Shown piece after piece: positions 1 through 4,961 of a DNA stretch of 5,212 nt (position 1 is the first letter of the stretch; each line of letters starts with the position of its first letter). Source of the stretch: Planctomycetota bacterium (GTDB lineage Bacteria > Planctomycetota > Planctomycetia > Pirellulales > Lacipirellulaceae); contig JAADIN010000178.1 in NCBI GenBank assembly GCA_013151315.1, positions 1 to 5,212 of the forward strand, given 5' to 3'. The notes under the pieces were generated by a model. It was not told where the DNA came from, did no database searches, and saw nothing but the letters and a program-made list of their open reading frames with translations. A program made the translations under genes and the position numbers.

Positions 1-2
1 AC

Positions 3-482
3 TCGACTTTCGTCGTGCCGCATGTCGACACGCATCATACGGGAAGCTACTACGTTCGAGATGGTGGCTACTTCTACTCCCCACAGGCCCCACAGACGCT
101 GTCCACGGGCACCGCACACACTACTGCCTACCGACCCCAACCGGTTGTGTTTGGCAGTTTCTCACGCGTGGATGACTTGGCATCGCGATTTGCGACCTTG
201 TCCAACGAATTTTGCCTCGACCTTCACTACAACTATCCAAGCAATCCTGGCTTCCAGGAAACCTACCGAGAAGCGTACGAGATTCTGCAGACCGCTCAGT
301 ACATTGCCGATGCCGAGCATCGGCATGACCGCGAGGCAATCCGCGGGAGGTTGGGAGGGCTCGACCAGCGGTTCCATCATGTGCAAAGCGATGTTCGTGG
401 CTGGAAGAGGCATCACCATCGACAGGTCGTCTCGGAATTCAAGCGAAGATGGACACGATTGGATCGACGCTACACCATCTGA
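3..482 (+). CDS. Conserved hypothetical protein, 5'-truncated by window edge and frameshifted near its C-terminus
   Basis: The frame is open from the first complete codon at position 3, so the gene starts outside the window; the GTG at 15 is only an internal candidate. The protein has a His/Tyr/Pro-rich low-complexity start, then a more ordered, largely helical part. That part begins near the FGSFSRVDDLASRF stretch and runs through SNEFCLDLHYNY, REAYEILQTAQYIADAEH and the HHVQSDVRGWKRHHH segment. I recognise this as the style of conserved planctomycete proteins of unknown function, from memory only. Any signal peptide would be outside the window. In this frame the end after about position 430 (VVSEFKRRWTRLDRRYTI) is basic and unlike what precedes it. 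The neighbouring frame continues coherently to 589, so this stop is probably not the natural end. A terminator follows at 699-754. No function is assigned. Confidence 0.6.
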   Translation, partial: STFVVPHVDTHHTGSYYVRDGGYFYSPQAPQTLSTGTAHTTAYRPQPVVFGSFSRVDDLASRFATLSNEFCLDLHYNYPSNPGFQETYREAYEILQTAQYIADAEHRHDREAIRGRLGGLDQRFHHVQSDVRGWKRHHHRQVVSEFKRRWTRLDRRYTI

Positions 483-589
483 TGAACGACGTCGGAGTCC
501 GTCCGACAGCACTTGCTACAGGATCGCCTCCGCCGGCCTCCGCAGGTAGTTCTGCACCTGCACCAGCGCCTGCTCCCTCGTTGCCGTAG
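434..589 (+). pseudogene. Out-of-frame C-terminal remainder of the upstream hypothetical gene
   Basis: Read from 434 in the frame of positions 434, 437 and so on, the DNA gives GIQAKMDTIGSTLHHLMNDV, then GVRPTALATGSPPPASAG and an Ala/Pro-rich tail ending at TAG 587-589. This is far more protein-like than the in-frame ending at 482: a helix followed by a Pro/Ala linker tail. The move from the 3..482 frame to this one equals loss of one base. The junction must lie about 421-433, where one extra G next to the GG at 424-425 would read RQGRLGIQAK. It could be a real pseudogenising deletion or a sequence error. Neither can be decided from the window. Confidence 0.5.
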
Positions 590-638
590 CACGAGCAAAT
601 TTAAGAATCGGCCAAATTGGCTAAAAGCCTATCCCAGA

Positions 639-683
639 ACCCTCTTACGGGTATCCAGCAGTCGAAAGAGCTGGCATTTCCAG
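639..683 (+). ncRNA. Possible structured leader or small RNA: chain of hairpins
   Basis: Several small stems lie in series. ACCC 639-642 pairs with GGGT 649-652. CCAGC 655-659 pairs with GCTGG 670-674, enclosing a UC/GA extension capped by a GAAA tetraloop at 664-667. CTGG 671-674 could alternatively pair with CCAG 680-683, which is mutually exclusive with the GNRA-capped hairpin. The series is followed at 699-754 by an intrinsic terminator. Mutually exclusive stems ahead of a terminator resemble a regulated leader, but I could not match it to any known riboswitch class. It may equally be the 3' untranslated region of the upstream gene. Confidence 0.25.
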
Positions 684-698
684 GCAGTTTTGGGACGT

Positions 699-754
699 GC
701 AATAAAACCGTCGCTCGGCAGATGATTTGCTCATCTGCCGGGCGTTTTTATTGC
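699..754 (+). terminator. Strong intrinsic terminator hairpin, possibly bidirectional
   Basis: CGGCAGATGA at 716-725 pairs perfectly with TCATCTGCCG at 731-740 around the five-base loop TTTGC. A T5 run follows at 745-749. The stem extends outward: GCAATAAAA 699-707 pairs with TTTTATTGC 746-754, so an A-rich left arm could also stop transcription on the minus strand. It lies about 110 nt after the restored end of the first gene and ends 32 nt before the ATG at 787. That leaves little room for a promoter for the next gene, so it may end the upstream transcript, attenuate the downstream one, or both. Confidence 0.75.
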
Positions 755-775
755 AGTCGGTTCATCTCCACTTCC

Positions 776-779
776 AGGA
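776..779 (+). promoter_or_regulatory. Ribosome binding site for the guanidino hydrolase
   Basis: AGGA lies seven bases before the ATG at 787. It supports that start over the in-frame ATG at 727, which sits inside the terminator hairpin. Confidence 0.5.
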
Positions 780-786
780 CTTCCGA

Positions 787-1635
787 ATGCCTCGCCCTCC
801 TCATTTCCTCATGTGCCCGCCTGATCACTACGGTATCGAGTACGAAATCAATCCCTGGATGAGCACCCAGCGGCAAGTCGACCACGCCAAGGCCGTTGAC
901 CAATGGCAACGCCTCCGACAATTGCTCGTCGATACCGGCGCGACGATCTCCGAGGTCTCGCCGGTCGCCGGATTGCCCGACTTGGTCTTCACGGCCAACG
1001 CAGCCATCATCTATCGCCAGCAGGCCATTCTCGCCCACTTCAAACATGAGCAACGCCAGGGCGAAGAACCTCGCTTTCGCGATGCGTTGGAAAACCTGGG
1101 GTTTGCTGTAACCGATCCGCCCGACGATTTTGCGTTTGAAGGAGCTGGCGACGCCCTTTTTTGTGGCGAAACACTATTTGCCGGCTATCGCATGCGTAGC
1201 GACGCCGGCGGCCATCAGCAGATTGGCGAGCAGCTGGGCGTCCGCGTCTTGCCTCTCGAATTGCTCGATCCCTACTACTACCACCTCGACACGTGCTTTT
1301 GTCCGCTCGCCCCAGACGCGGCAATTTATTTTCCTGGAGCATTTGACGACTACGGCCGGCGCGTCCTCGCCGAGAACGTAAAAAGTCTGATCCCCGTAGA
1401 AGCGAGCGAAGCCCGTAGCTTTGCCTGCAACGCAGTTGTCGTTGGACGCACCGTCGTCACCAATACAGGCTGCCCACAGCTTCACAAGCAACTCCGTCAA
1501 ACCGGTTACACGCCGCAAGAAACGCCGCTCGGCGAGTTCGTCAAAGCCGGCGGCAGCGCAAAATGCTTGACGCTACGCCTTGATGGCGAAGATGCGGCTG
1601 GGTGGCAAGCTGCGATCGAAAACGTAATCAACTAA
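787..1635 (+). CDS. Guanidino-group hydrolase, amidinotransferase fold (DDAH / arginine dihydrolase ArgZ-like)
   Basis: 282 residues, the usual size for single-domain dimethylargininase or the catalytic domain of ArgZ/AgrE. The family hydrolyses the guanidino carbon of arginine or methylated arginine through a Cys-His pair, in the cytoplasm. Visible motifs: MCPPDHYGIEYEINPWM near the N-terminus (9-25); LPDLVFTANA (63-72) with substrate-binding Asp65 and Asn71; FEGAGDALF (117-125); catalytic His167 in YYHLDTCFCPL; and catalytic Cys260 in GGSAKCLTLRL. All key residues are present, so it should be active. From memory, the INPWM start and the Asn in FTAN resemble arginine dihydrolases (arginine to ornithine, CO2 and ammonia) more than DDAH or citrulline-forming deiminases; substrate remains open. 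ATG 787 is chosen for its AGGA site and family-like start; ATG 811 is an alternative. The stop is five bases before an inverted repeat, and a convergent gene follows. Confidence 0.87.
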   Translation: MPRPPHFLMCPPDHYGIEYEINPWMSTQRQVDHAKAVDQWQRLRQLLVDTGATISEVSPVAGLPDLVFTANAAIIYRQQAILAHFKHEQRQGEEPRFRDALENLGFAVTDPPDDFAFEGAGDALFCGETLFAGYRMRSDAGGHQQIGEQLGVRVLPLELLDPYYYHLDTCFCPLAPDAAIYFPGAFDDYGRRVLAENVKSLIPVEASEARSFACNAVVVGRTVVTNTGCPQLHKQLRQTGYTPQETPLGEFVKAGGSAKCLTLRLDGEDAAGWQAAIENVIN

Positions 1636-1640
1636 ATTGA

Positions 1641-1736
1641 GCCACGGATTGAACCCGGATTAAAAGGGAAAGGAAACCGCGTGGCCAGTTTTCTTTTCCC
1701 TTTTAATCCGTGTTTTGTCCGTGTTCAATCCGTGGC
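1641..1736. repeat. Imperfect inverted repeat with 11-nt units, probable bidirectional terminator (copy 1)
   Basis: The left arm starts GCCACGGATTGAAC (1641-1654) and matches the complement of 1723-1736 perfectly. CGGATTAAAAGGGAAA (1656-1671) matches the complement of 1695-1710. Between these blocks the right arm carries one extra unit of about 11 nt (around 1712-1722), so the arms differ by one whole module. The arms are built of CACGGAtnnAA-type 11-mers. The spacer is about 1672-1694. The element fills the gap between two convergent genes, and the minus-strand gene's TGA (1725-1727) is inside the right arm. The same family recurs at 4806-4897. There is no transposase, so it resembles a REP/MITE-type interspersed element. 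Confidence 0.8.
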
Positions 1737-2339
1737 TTTTCCAGGATTTTTTTCCTTCGCCAGCGCACTAATCTGCTTAAACTCCGGCGACCCGGCCCTT
1801 CCACACCACTCGAATAGTGCCGACTCGGTAGTCGTCAGCAGCGCCCCAGACGCCTCCATCCGCCGCAGGGCCGTCTTGTGATCGGTCGTATGTCGAGCCC
1901 CCACCGCATCGACGGCCACCAACACCTGAAACCCAGTGGCCAAGAGATCGAGCACCGTTTGCAGCACGCAAACATGAGTTTCGATGCCGCAGACGAGGAC
2001 CCGGTGAATGCCTGATTCTCGCCACCCCATAAACACTTCGCCACACTCGCCGCAACTGAATGCCAATTTGCTTGCGGCAGGCGTCTCGAGCCGTTCAGCC
2101 AACGCCGCCACCGTGGGGCCAAGCTTTTCGGGATATTGCTCGGTAGCAAAGCTGCGGACGCCGAGGACTTTGGCTCCATCGAGCAGGCGGCGGCAATTCC
2201 AAACGATCCGCTCGCCATAGGGCTCGATCGGAATCAATCCTTCTTGGACATCGACCACCAGCAACCCCGTATCAGTCGGAGACATTAGCTCGGGGCTACG
2301 GGGCAAGGCGGTTTCTTTATCGGAAGGGGAGACGGCCAT
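1725..2339 (-). CDS. Isochorismatase-like cysteine hydrolase
   Basis: 204 residues from the ATG at 2339-2337, typical of the isochorismatase/nicotinamidase superfamily: cytoplasmic alpha/beta hydrolases acting on amides or enol ethers. The Asp-Lys-Cys triad is intact: Asp30 in LLVVDVQEG, Lys91 in PAASKLAFS, and Cys124 in VCGIETHVCVLQT, which also contains the cis-peptide region. TEQYPEKLGPT (67-77) is typical of the YcaC-like or plain 'hydrolase' branch. The substrate cannot be inferred. Start: the frame extends to an ATG at 2426, but the 29 extra residues look non-coding; the ATG at 2285-2283 is a shorter alternative. No strong Shine-Dalgarno precedes either. The last residues (GKATD) and the stop are encoded by the inverted repeat at 1641-1736, so the natural C-terminus has probably been altered by the repeat. 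It is convergent with the guanidino hydrolase. Confidence 0.87.
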   Translation of the reverse strand: MAVSPSDKETALPRSPELMSPTDTGLLVVDVQEGLIPIEPYGERIVWNCRRLLDGAKVLGVRSFATEQYPEKLGPTVAALAERLETPAASKLAFSCGECGEVFMGWRESGIHRVLVCGIETHVCVLQTVLDLLATGFQVLVAVDAVGARHTTDHKTALRRMEASGALLTTTESALFEWCGRAGSPEFKQISALAKEKNPGKATD

Positions 2340-2364
2340 CGGCAGTTGCGGTAATGTGAGTCTA

Positions 2365-2413
2365 GGGATTATCAGTCGAAGCCCCATAATAGGCGGCGAA
2401 ACCGATAATTCCC
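2365..2413. promoter_or_regulatory. Dyad upstream of the isochorismatase-like gene, possible operator
   Basis: GGGATTATC (2365-2373) is the complement of GATAATTCCC (2404-2413) apart from one extra base. It lies 26 to 74 bases ahead of the minus-strand ATG at 2339, where a promoter or operator would be expected. It could also be the stem of a 5' leader. No -35/-10 pair is convincing, so this is only a candidate site. Confidence 0.25.
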
Positions 2414-2444
2414 AGTGCCAGCACATTTTGCAAGTCTAAATTTC

Positions 2445-2562
2445 GTGAGCCGCACGGCGCTAGCCGCGGGTCTGCAGGGCGTAGCGGGTCTGCAGGGCGT
2501 AGCGGGCCTGCAGGGCGTAGCGATATCCCTCCACCACCCGACGCTAGCGCGTTGCGGCTCAC
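2445..2562. repeat. REP-like palindromic element enclosing a tandem repeat
   Basis: The 27-base arm at 2445-2471 begins GTGAGCCGCA and contains GCGCTAGC. It matches the complement of 2536-2562 at about 23 of 27 positions. From memory, similar GTGAGCCGCA...GCGCTAGCG palindromes are scattered through planctomycete intergenic DNA. It sits between the divergent starts of the isochorismatase-like gene and the 58-residue protein, and encloses the 18-bp tandem array. No coding role is likely. Confidence 0.7.
2467..2520. repeat. Three tandem copies of an 18-bp unit
   Basis: The unit CGGGTCTGCAGGGCGTAG occurs at 2467-2484 and 2485-2502 identically, and at 2503-2520 with one T-to-C change. Copies this similar suggest recent slippage expansion. 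Since 18 is a multiple of three, frames stay open through it and produce short repeated peptides (GLQGVA on +, PCRPAT on -), which I regard as artefacts. Confidence 0.9.
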
Positions 2563-2588
2563 CAATTTCCCAACAATTGAGAAACCCC

Positions 2589-2765
2589 GTGTCCAGTAAA
2601 GGAAAAATCGACAAAGAGCTCTGCGAATGGTCGCAAACCGAGCTCCGGGTGCATTTCGACCAACTGCAAAAAATTGTCGCCAAGCCTGCGTTTGTCTGCA
2701 CCAAGTGCGGCCGAGCCGCCAACCGAAAAAAGTGGCTCTGCAAAGCCCAATGGCTGCGGCCCTAA
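2589..2765 (+). CDS. Small conserved protein with CxxC motif (putative zinc-binding)
   Basis: 58 residues from GTG 2589, reading (M)SSKGKIDKELCEWSQTEL and so on, with a weak GAG about seven bases upstream. The N-terminal half looks like an amphipathic helical segment (DKELCEWSQTELRVHFDQLQKIV). The C-terminal part has CTKCGRAANRKKWLC, with Cys37, Cys40 and Cys51, plus Cys12 and His22 as possible extra ligands; together these could form a small zinc site. I recall similar short proteins ending in a CxxCG...LC pattern in several bacteria, but know no function. The same frame is open further upstream to 2415, but that part runs through the REP element and tandem repeat, so the GTG is preferred. 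It lies 95 bases upstream of hslV on the same strand and may share its transcript. Confidence 0.6.
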   Translation: MSSKGKIDKELCEWSQTELRVHFDQLQKIVAKPAFVCTKCGRAANRKKWLCKAQWLRP

Positions 2766-2860
2766 TCGGGCTATTCTACCCCCTAGCCACCACCCCCCAA
2801 GATGGCGAAAATAGCTTCTCACCTTGCCTCCCTCTCTCCCAAAGAAAAAGCACCCGCCCC

Positions 2861-3391
2861 ATGAAATTCCGCTCGACCACCATTCTCACGATTCGCCACA
2901 ACGGAAAAGTCGCCATGGGCGGCGACGGGCAAGTCTCGATGGGAGACACCGTCGTCAAGTCCGACGCGCTGAAAATCCGTCGGCTCATGGACGACCGCGT
3001 ATTGGTCGGATTCGCAGGCGCTGCGGCCGACGCTTTTGCCCTCATGGAACGACTCGAAGCCAAACTGAAAGACTACCCCGCCAACCTGCCCCGGGCCGCC
3101 ACCGAGCTGGCCAAAGATTGGCGAACCGACCGAGCCATGCGCCGACTCGAAGCCCTGGTCGCGGTGGTCAACGACGAGCACACTTTTCTCGTCTCTGGCA
3201 CAGGCGACGTCATTCAGCCGAGCGATGGGATCCTCGGCATCGGCTCGGGCGGCAACTACGCCGTTGCAGCCGCGCGGGCTTTGGTCGCCCATAGCTCGCT
3301 CTCGGCCGCCGAAATCGTCCGCCAATCGCTCGAAATCGCTGCCGACATTTGTGTCTATACCAATCATAATCTCAATATCGAAGAACTCTAA
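2861..3391 (+). CDS. hslV: ATP-dependent protease subunit HslV (ClpQ)
   Basis: 176 residues, normal for HslV, the threonine-protease component of HslVU (ClpQY). It forms a double-hexamer chamber in the cytoplasm and degrades proteins unfolded by HslU. The five-residue propeptide MKFRS precedes the catalytic threonine (Thr6, mature Thr1) in TTILTIRHNGKVAMGGDGQ. With that numbering Asp22 and Lys38 fall at mature 17 and 33, as expected for the active site. GFAGAAADAFALMERLE (50-66) and SGTGDVIQP...GIGSGGNYAVAAARAL (112-141) are family signatures. The frame is open further upstream, but the propeptide fixes ATG 2861. No strong Shine-Dalgarno is visible. hslU follows after 19 bases, the usual hslVU operon. 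Confidence 0.96.
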   Translation: MKFRSTTILTIRHNGKVAMGGDGQVSMGDTVVKSDALKIRRLMDDRVLVGFAGAAADAFALMERLEAKLKDYPANLPRAATELAKDWRTDRAMRRLEALVAVVNDEHTFLVSGTGDVIQPSDGILGIGSGGNYAVAAARALVAHSSLSAAEIVRQSLEIAADICVYTNHNLNIEEL

Positions 3392-3410
3392 ACCAAAGAG
3401 CCCATAAAAA

Positions 3411-4064
3411 GTGAAAAATCTGACACCCAAAGAAATTGTAGAACAACTCGACCGACACATCGTAGGCCAAGCCGATGCCAAACGGGCCGTCGCAATCGCG
3501 ATTCGCAACCGCTGGCGGCGGCAGCAGCTTGGCGACGAGATGCGCAAAGAGGTCGCCCCCAAAAATATCCTCATGATTGGCCCCACCGGCGTCGGCAAAA
3601 CCGAAATTGCCCGTCGGCTGGCAACTCTCACCGGCGCTCCCTTCATCAAAGTCGAAGCCTCGAAGTATACCGAAGTCGGCTACTACGGCCGCGATGTCGA
3701 GAGCATGATCCGCGAGCTCGTCGAAAACGCGATTGGTCTCGTCCGCGAACGGGAACTCGCAGGCGTCAAAGAAGAAGCAGAGCGACGGGTGACCGAGCGG
3801 TTGGTCGACCTGCTGGCACCTGCCCCGGCGTCGTTTGATGTCGGCGTCGACAGCGACGATTCGCCGGAGCGCTACGAACGAACCCGCGAAAAAATGCGAG
3901 CCATGCTCGTCAACAAGGAGCTCGAATCGCGCACCGTCGAGCTCGCGATCGAGCAAAAAGTTCAGGCGATGGTCCTGCCCGGCATGGGCCCCGGCGGCGA
4001 CTCGATGGATTTCGACATGCAGGGCATGCTCGAAAAGATTCTTCCCAAAAACGACAAGAAATGA
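3411..4064 (+). CDS. hslU: HslU (ClpY) ATPase, N-terminal part up to an internal stop
   Basis: First 217 residues of HslU, the AAA+ unfoldase that caps HslV, recognises substrates and threads them in at the cost of ATP. LTPKEIVEQLDRHIVGQADAKRAVAIAIRNRWRR at the start is typical of the family. Walker A is GPTGVGKT (57-64). The pore loop is GYYG (90-93), where E. coli has GYVG. Residues from about 110 onward are the family-specific I domain, ending MQGMLEKILPKNDKK. GTG 3411 follows an AAAGAG stretch. The frame meets TGA at 4062-4064, so this piece lacks Walker B, sensors, arginine finger and the C-terminal domain; those are in the next ORF, overlapping by ATGA and one frame back. One more A in the A5 run at 4047-4051 would fuse the two with PKKRQEMTVEEARK at the join. 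Alone it could bind but not properly hydrolyse ATP. Confidence 0.93.
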   Translation: MKNLTPKEIVEQLDRHIVGQADAKRAVAIAIRNRWRRQQLGDEMRKEVAPKNILMIGPTGVGKTEIARRLATLTGAPFIKVEASKYTEVGYYGRDVESMIRELVENAIGLVRERELAGVKEEAERRVTERLVDLLAPAPASFDVGVDSDDSPERYERTREKMRAMLVNKELESRTVELAIEQKVQAMVLPGMGPGGDSMDFDMQGMLEKILPKNDKK

Positions 4065-4747
4065 CGGTCGAAGAGGCTCGCAAAGTCATTTTCGACCAAG
4101 AGTGCGAGGCGCTCATCAATCAGGAAAAGCTCAACGCGCAGGCAGTCGAACTGGCAGAAAATACGGGGATCATCTTCGTCGACGAAATCGACAAGGTCGT
4201 CGCCACCGAAGGAGGACGTGGCGGCGATGTCTCGCGTCAGGGAGTTCAGCGAGACCTTTTGCCGATCGTCGAAGGCACAACCGTGCAAACCCGCTACGGT
4301 TACATCCACACCGACCACATCCTCTTCGTCGCGGCAGGCGCTTTTCATAGCTCGAAGCCGAGCGACCTGATGCCCGAGCTACAAGGTCGGTTTCCGATTC
4401 GCGTTGAGCTCGACGACCTGACCAAAGACGATTTTGTGCGTATCTTGTCCGAACCTCGCAACGCGCTCACCAAGCAGTACGTTGCCCTGATGGGCACCGA
4501 AGGGGTCACCGTCGAGTTCCAAGACGACGCGATCGAAAGCTTGGCCAACTACGCCTACCAAGTCAATCAATCGACTCAAAACATCGGTGCCCGGCGATTG
4601 CACACGATTCTGGAGCGGTTGCTGGAAGAGCTCAGTTTCGAAGCCCCTGAAATGAAAATGGGCCACGTCGAAATCAACGCCGCCTATGTCCGAGAACGAC
4701 TGGAAAATATTGCCAAGGACGAAGATCTGAGCAAGTTTATTTTGTAA
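4061..4747 (+). CDS. hslU: HslU (ClpY) ATPase, C-terminal part (Walker B to C-terminus)
   Basis: 228 residues continuing HslU exactly where the first ORF stops; together the two give 445 residues against 443 in E. coli. MTVEEARKVIFDQECEALIN closes the I domain. Walker B is IIFVDEID (37-44). Then come DVSRQGVQRDLLPIVEGT (56-73), HILFVAAGAFH (86-96, sensor 1 region), LMPELQGRFPIRVEL (103-117) with the candidate arginine finger Arg110, the sensor 2 motif GARRL (176-180), and the C-terminal tail EDLSKFIL that inserts into HslV pockets. All functional parts are intact and no further disruption is seen, so the break is recent, artefactual or tolerated. ATG 4061 overlaps the TGA of the first part (ATGA), an arrangement that allows translational coupling, but no Shine-Dalgarno precedes it. 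Confidence 0.93.
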   Translation: MTVEEARKVIFDQECEALINQEKLNAQAVELAENTGIIFVDEIDKVVATEGGRGGDVSRQGVQRDLLPIVEGTTVQTRYGYIHTDHILFVAAGAFHSSKPSDLMPELQGRFPIRVELDDLTKDDFVRILSEPRNALTKQYVALMGTEGVTVEFQDDAIESLANYAYQVNQSTQNIGARRLHTILERLLEELSFEAPEMKMGHVEINAAYVRERLENIAKDEDLSKFIL

Positions 4748-4779
4748 GATTGAACCACAAAGACTACCAAGAACCCAGT

Positions 4780-4792
4780 GCGGTATCGCCGC
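4780..4792. other. Small GC hairpin after hslU
   Basis: GCGG (4780-4783) pairs with CCGC (4789-4792) around TATCG. It lies 33 bases after the hslU stop. Without a T-run it is at best a weak part of a terminator. Confidence 0.3.
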
Positions 4793-4805
4793 ATCCCAAG
4801 GGTTA

Positions 4806-4897
4806 TAGCCACGGATTGAACACGGATGAAACACAGATAAAAGAAAAAATCTCGTGCCAGTATTTTTCCGTGTTCAATCCGTGTTTCATCCGTGGCT
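4806..4897. repeat. Inverted repeat of 11-nt units, copy 2 of the family at 1641
   Basis: Arms 4806-4837 and 4866-4897 match as complements at about 27 of 32 positions, starting TAGCCACGGAT. Each arm is three 11-mers: left CACGGATTGAA, CACGGATGAAA, CACAGATAAAA; right, on the complement, CACGGATGAAA, CACGGATTGAA, CACGGAAAAAT. The middle is A/T-rich. The shared GCCACGGATTGAAC block ties it to the element at 1641-1736, and again it lies between convergent genes, where it could terminate both transcripts. Confidence 0.8.
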
Positions 4898-4961
4898 AGT
4901 GAAAATTTTTGCACCACACAAAGAAATTGACCGTTAGTAACACAAAGAAAAAAGACAACTT

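Noticed and set aside
22..549. 175-residue + strand ORF overlapping the first gene
   Set aside because: Low-complexity, Arg/Thr/Ser-rich composition. It is a shadow of the 3..482 frame, and the true continuation is in a third frame ending at 589.
727..786. Upstream in-frame ATG of the guanidino hydrolase
   Set aside because: It lies in the terminator loop and stem, and adds residues unlike the family; ATG 787 has an AGGA site at the right distance.
2340..2426. N-terminal extension of the isochorismatase-like protein to ATG 2426
   Set aside because: The 29 added residues look non-coding, cross a dyad, and exceed the usual start of the family.
2415..2588. Upstream extension of the 58-residue protein
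   Set aside because: It reads through the REP-like palindrome and the 18-bp tandem repeat, giving GLQGVA repeats; the conserved-looking protein starts at GTG 2589.
2362..2743. Minus-strand ORFs with repeated RPADP/PCRPAT peptides
   Set aside because: The repeats come from the 18-bp array, which keeps any frame open. There is no other protein-like signal.
2819..3649. 276-residue minus-strand ORF opposite hslV and hslU
   Set aside because: Antisense to well-identified genes; it is open only because of their codon bias.
3372..3956. 194-residue minus-strand ORF opposite hslU
   Set aside because: Antisense shadow of the HslU N-terminal part.
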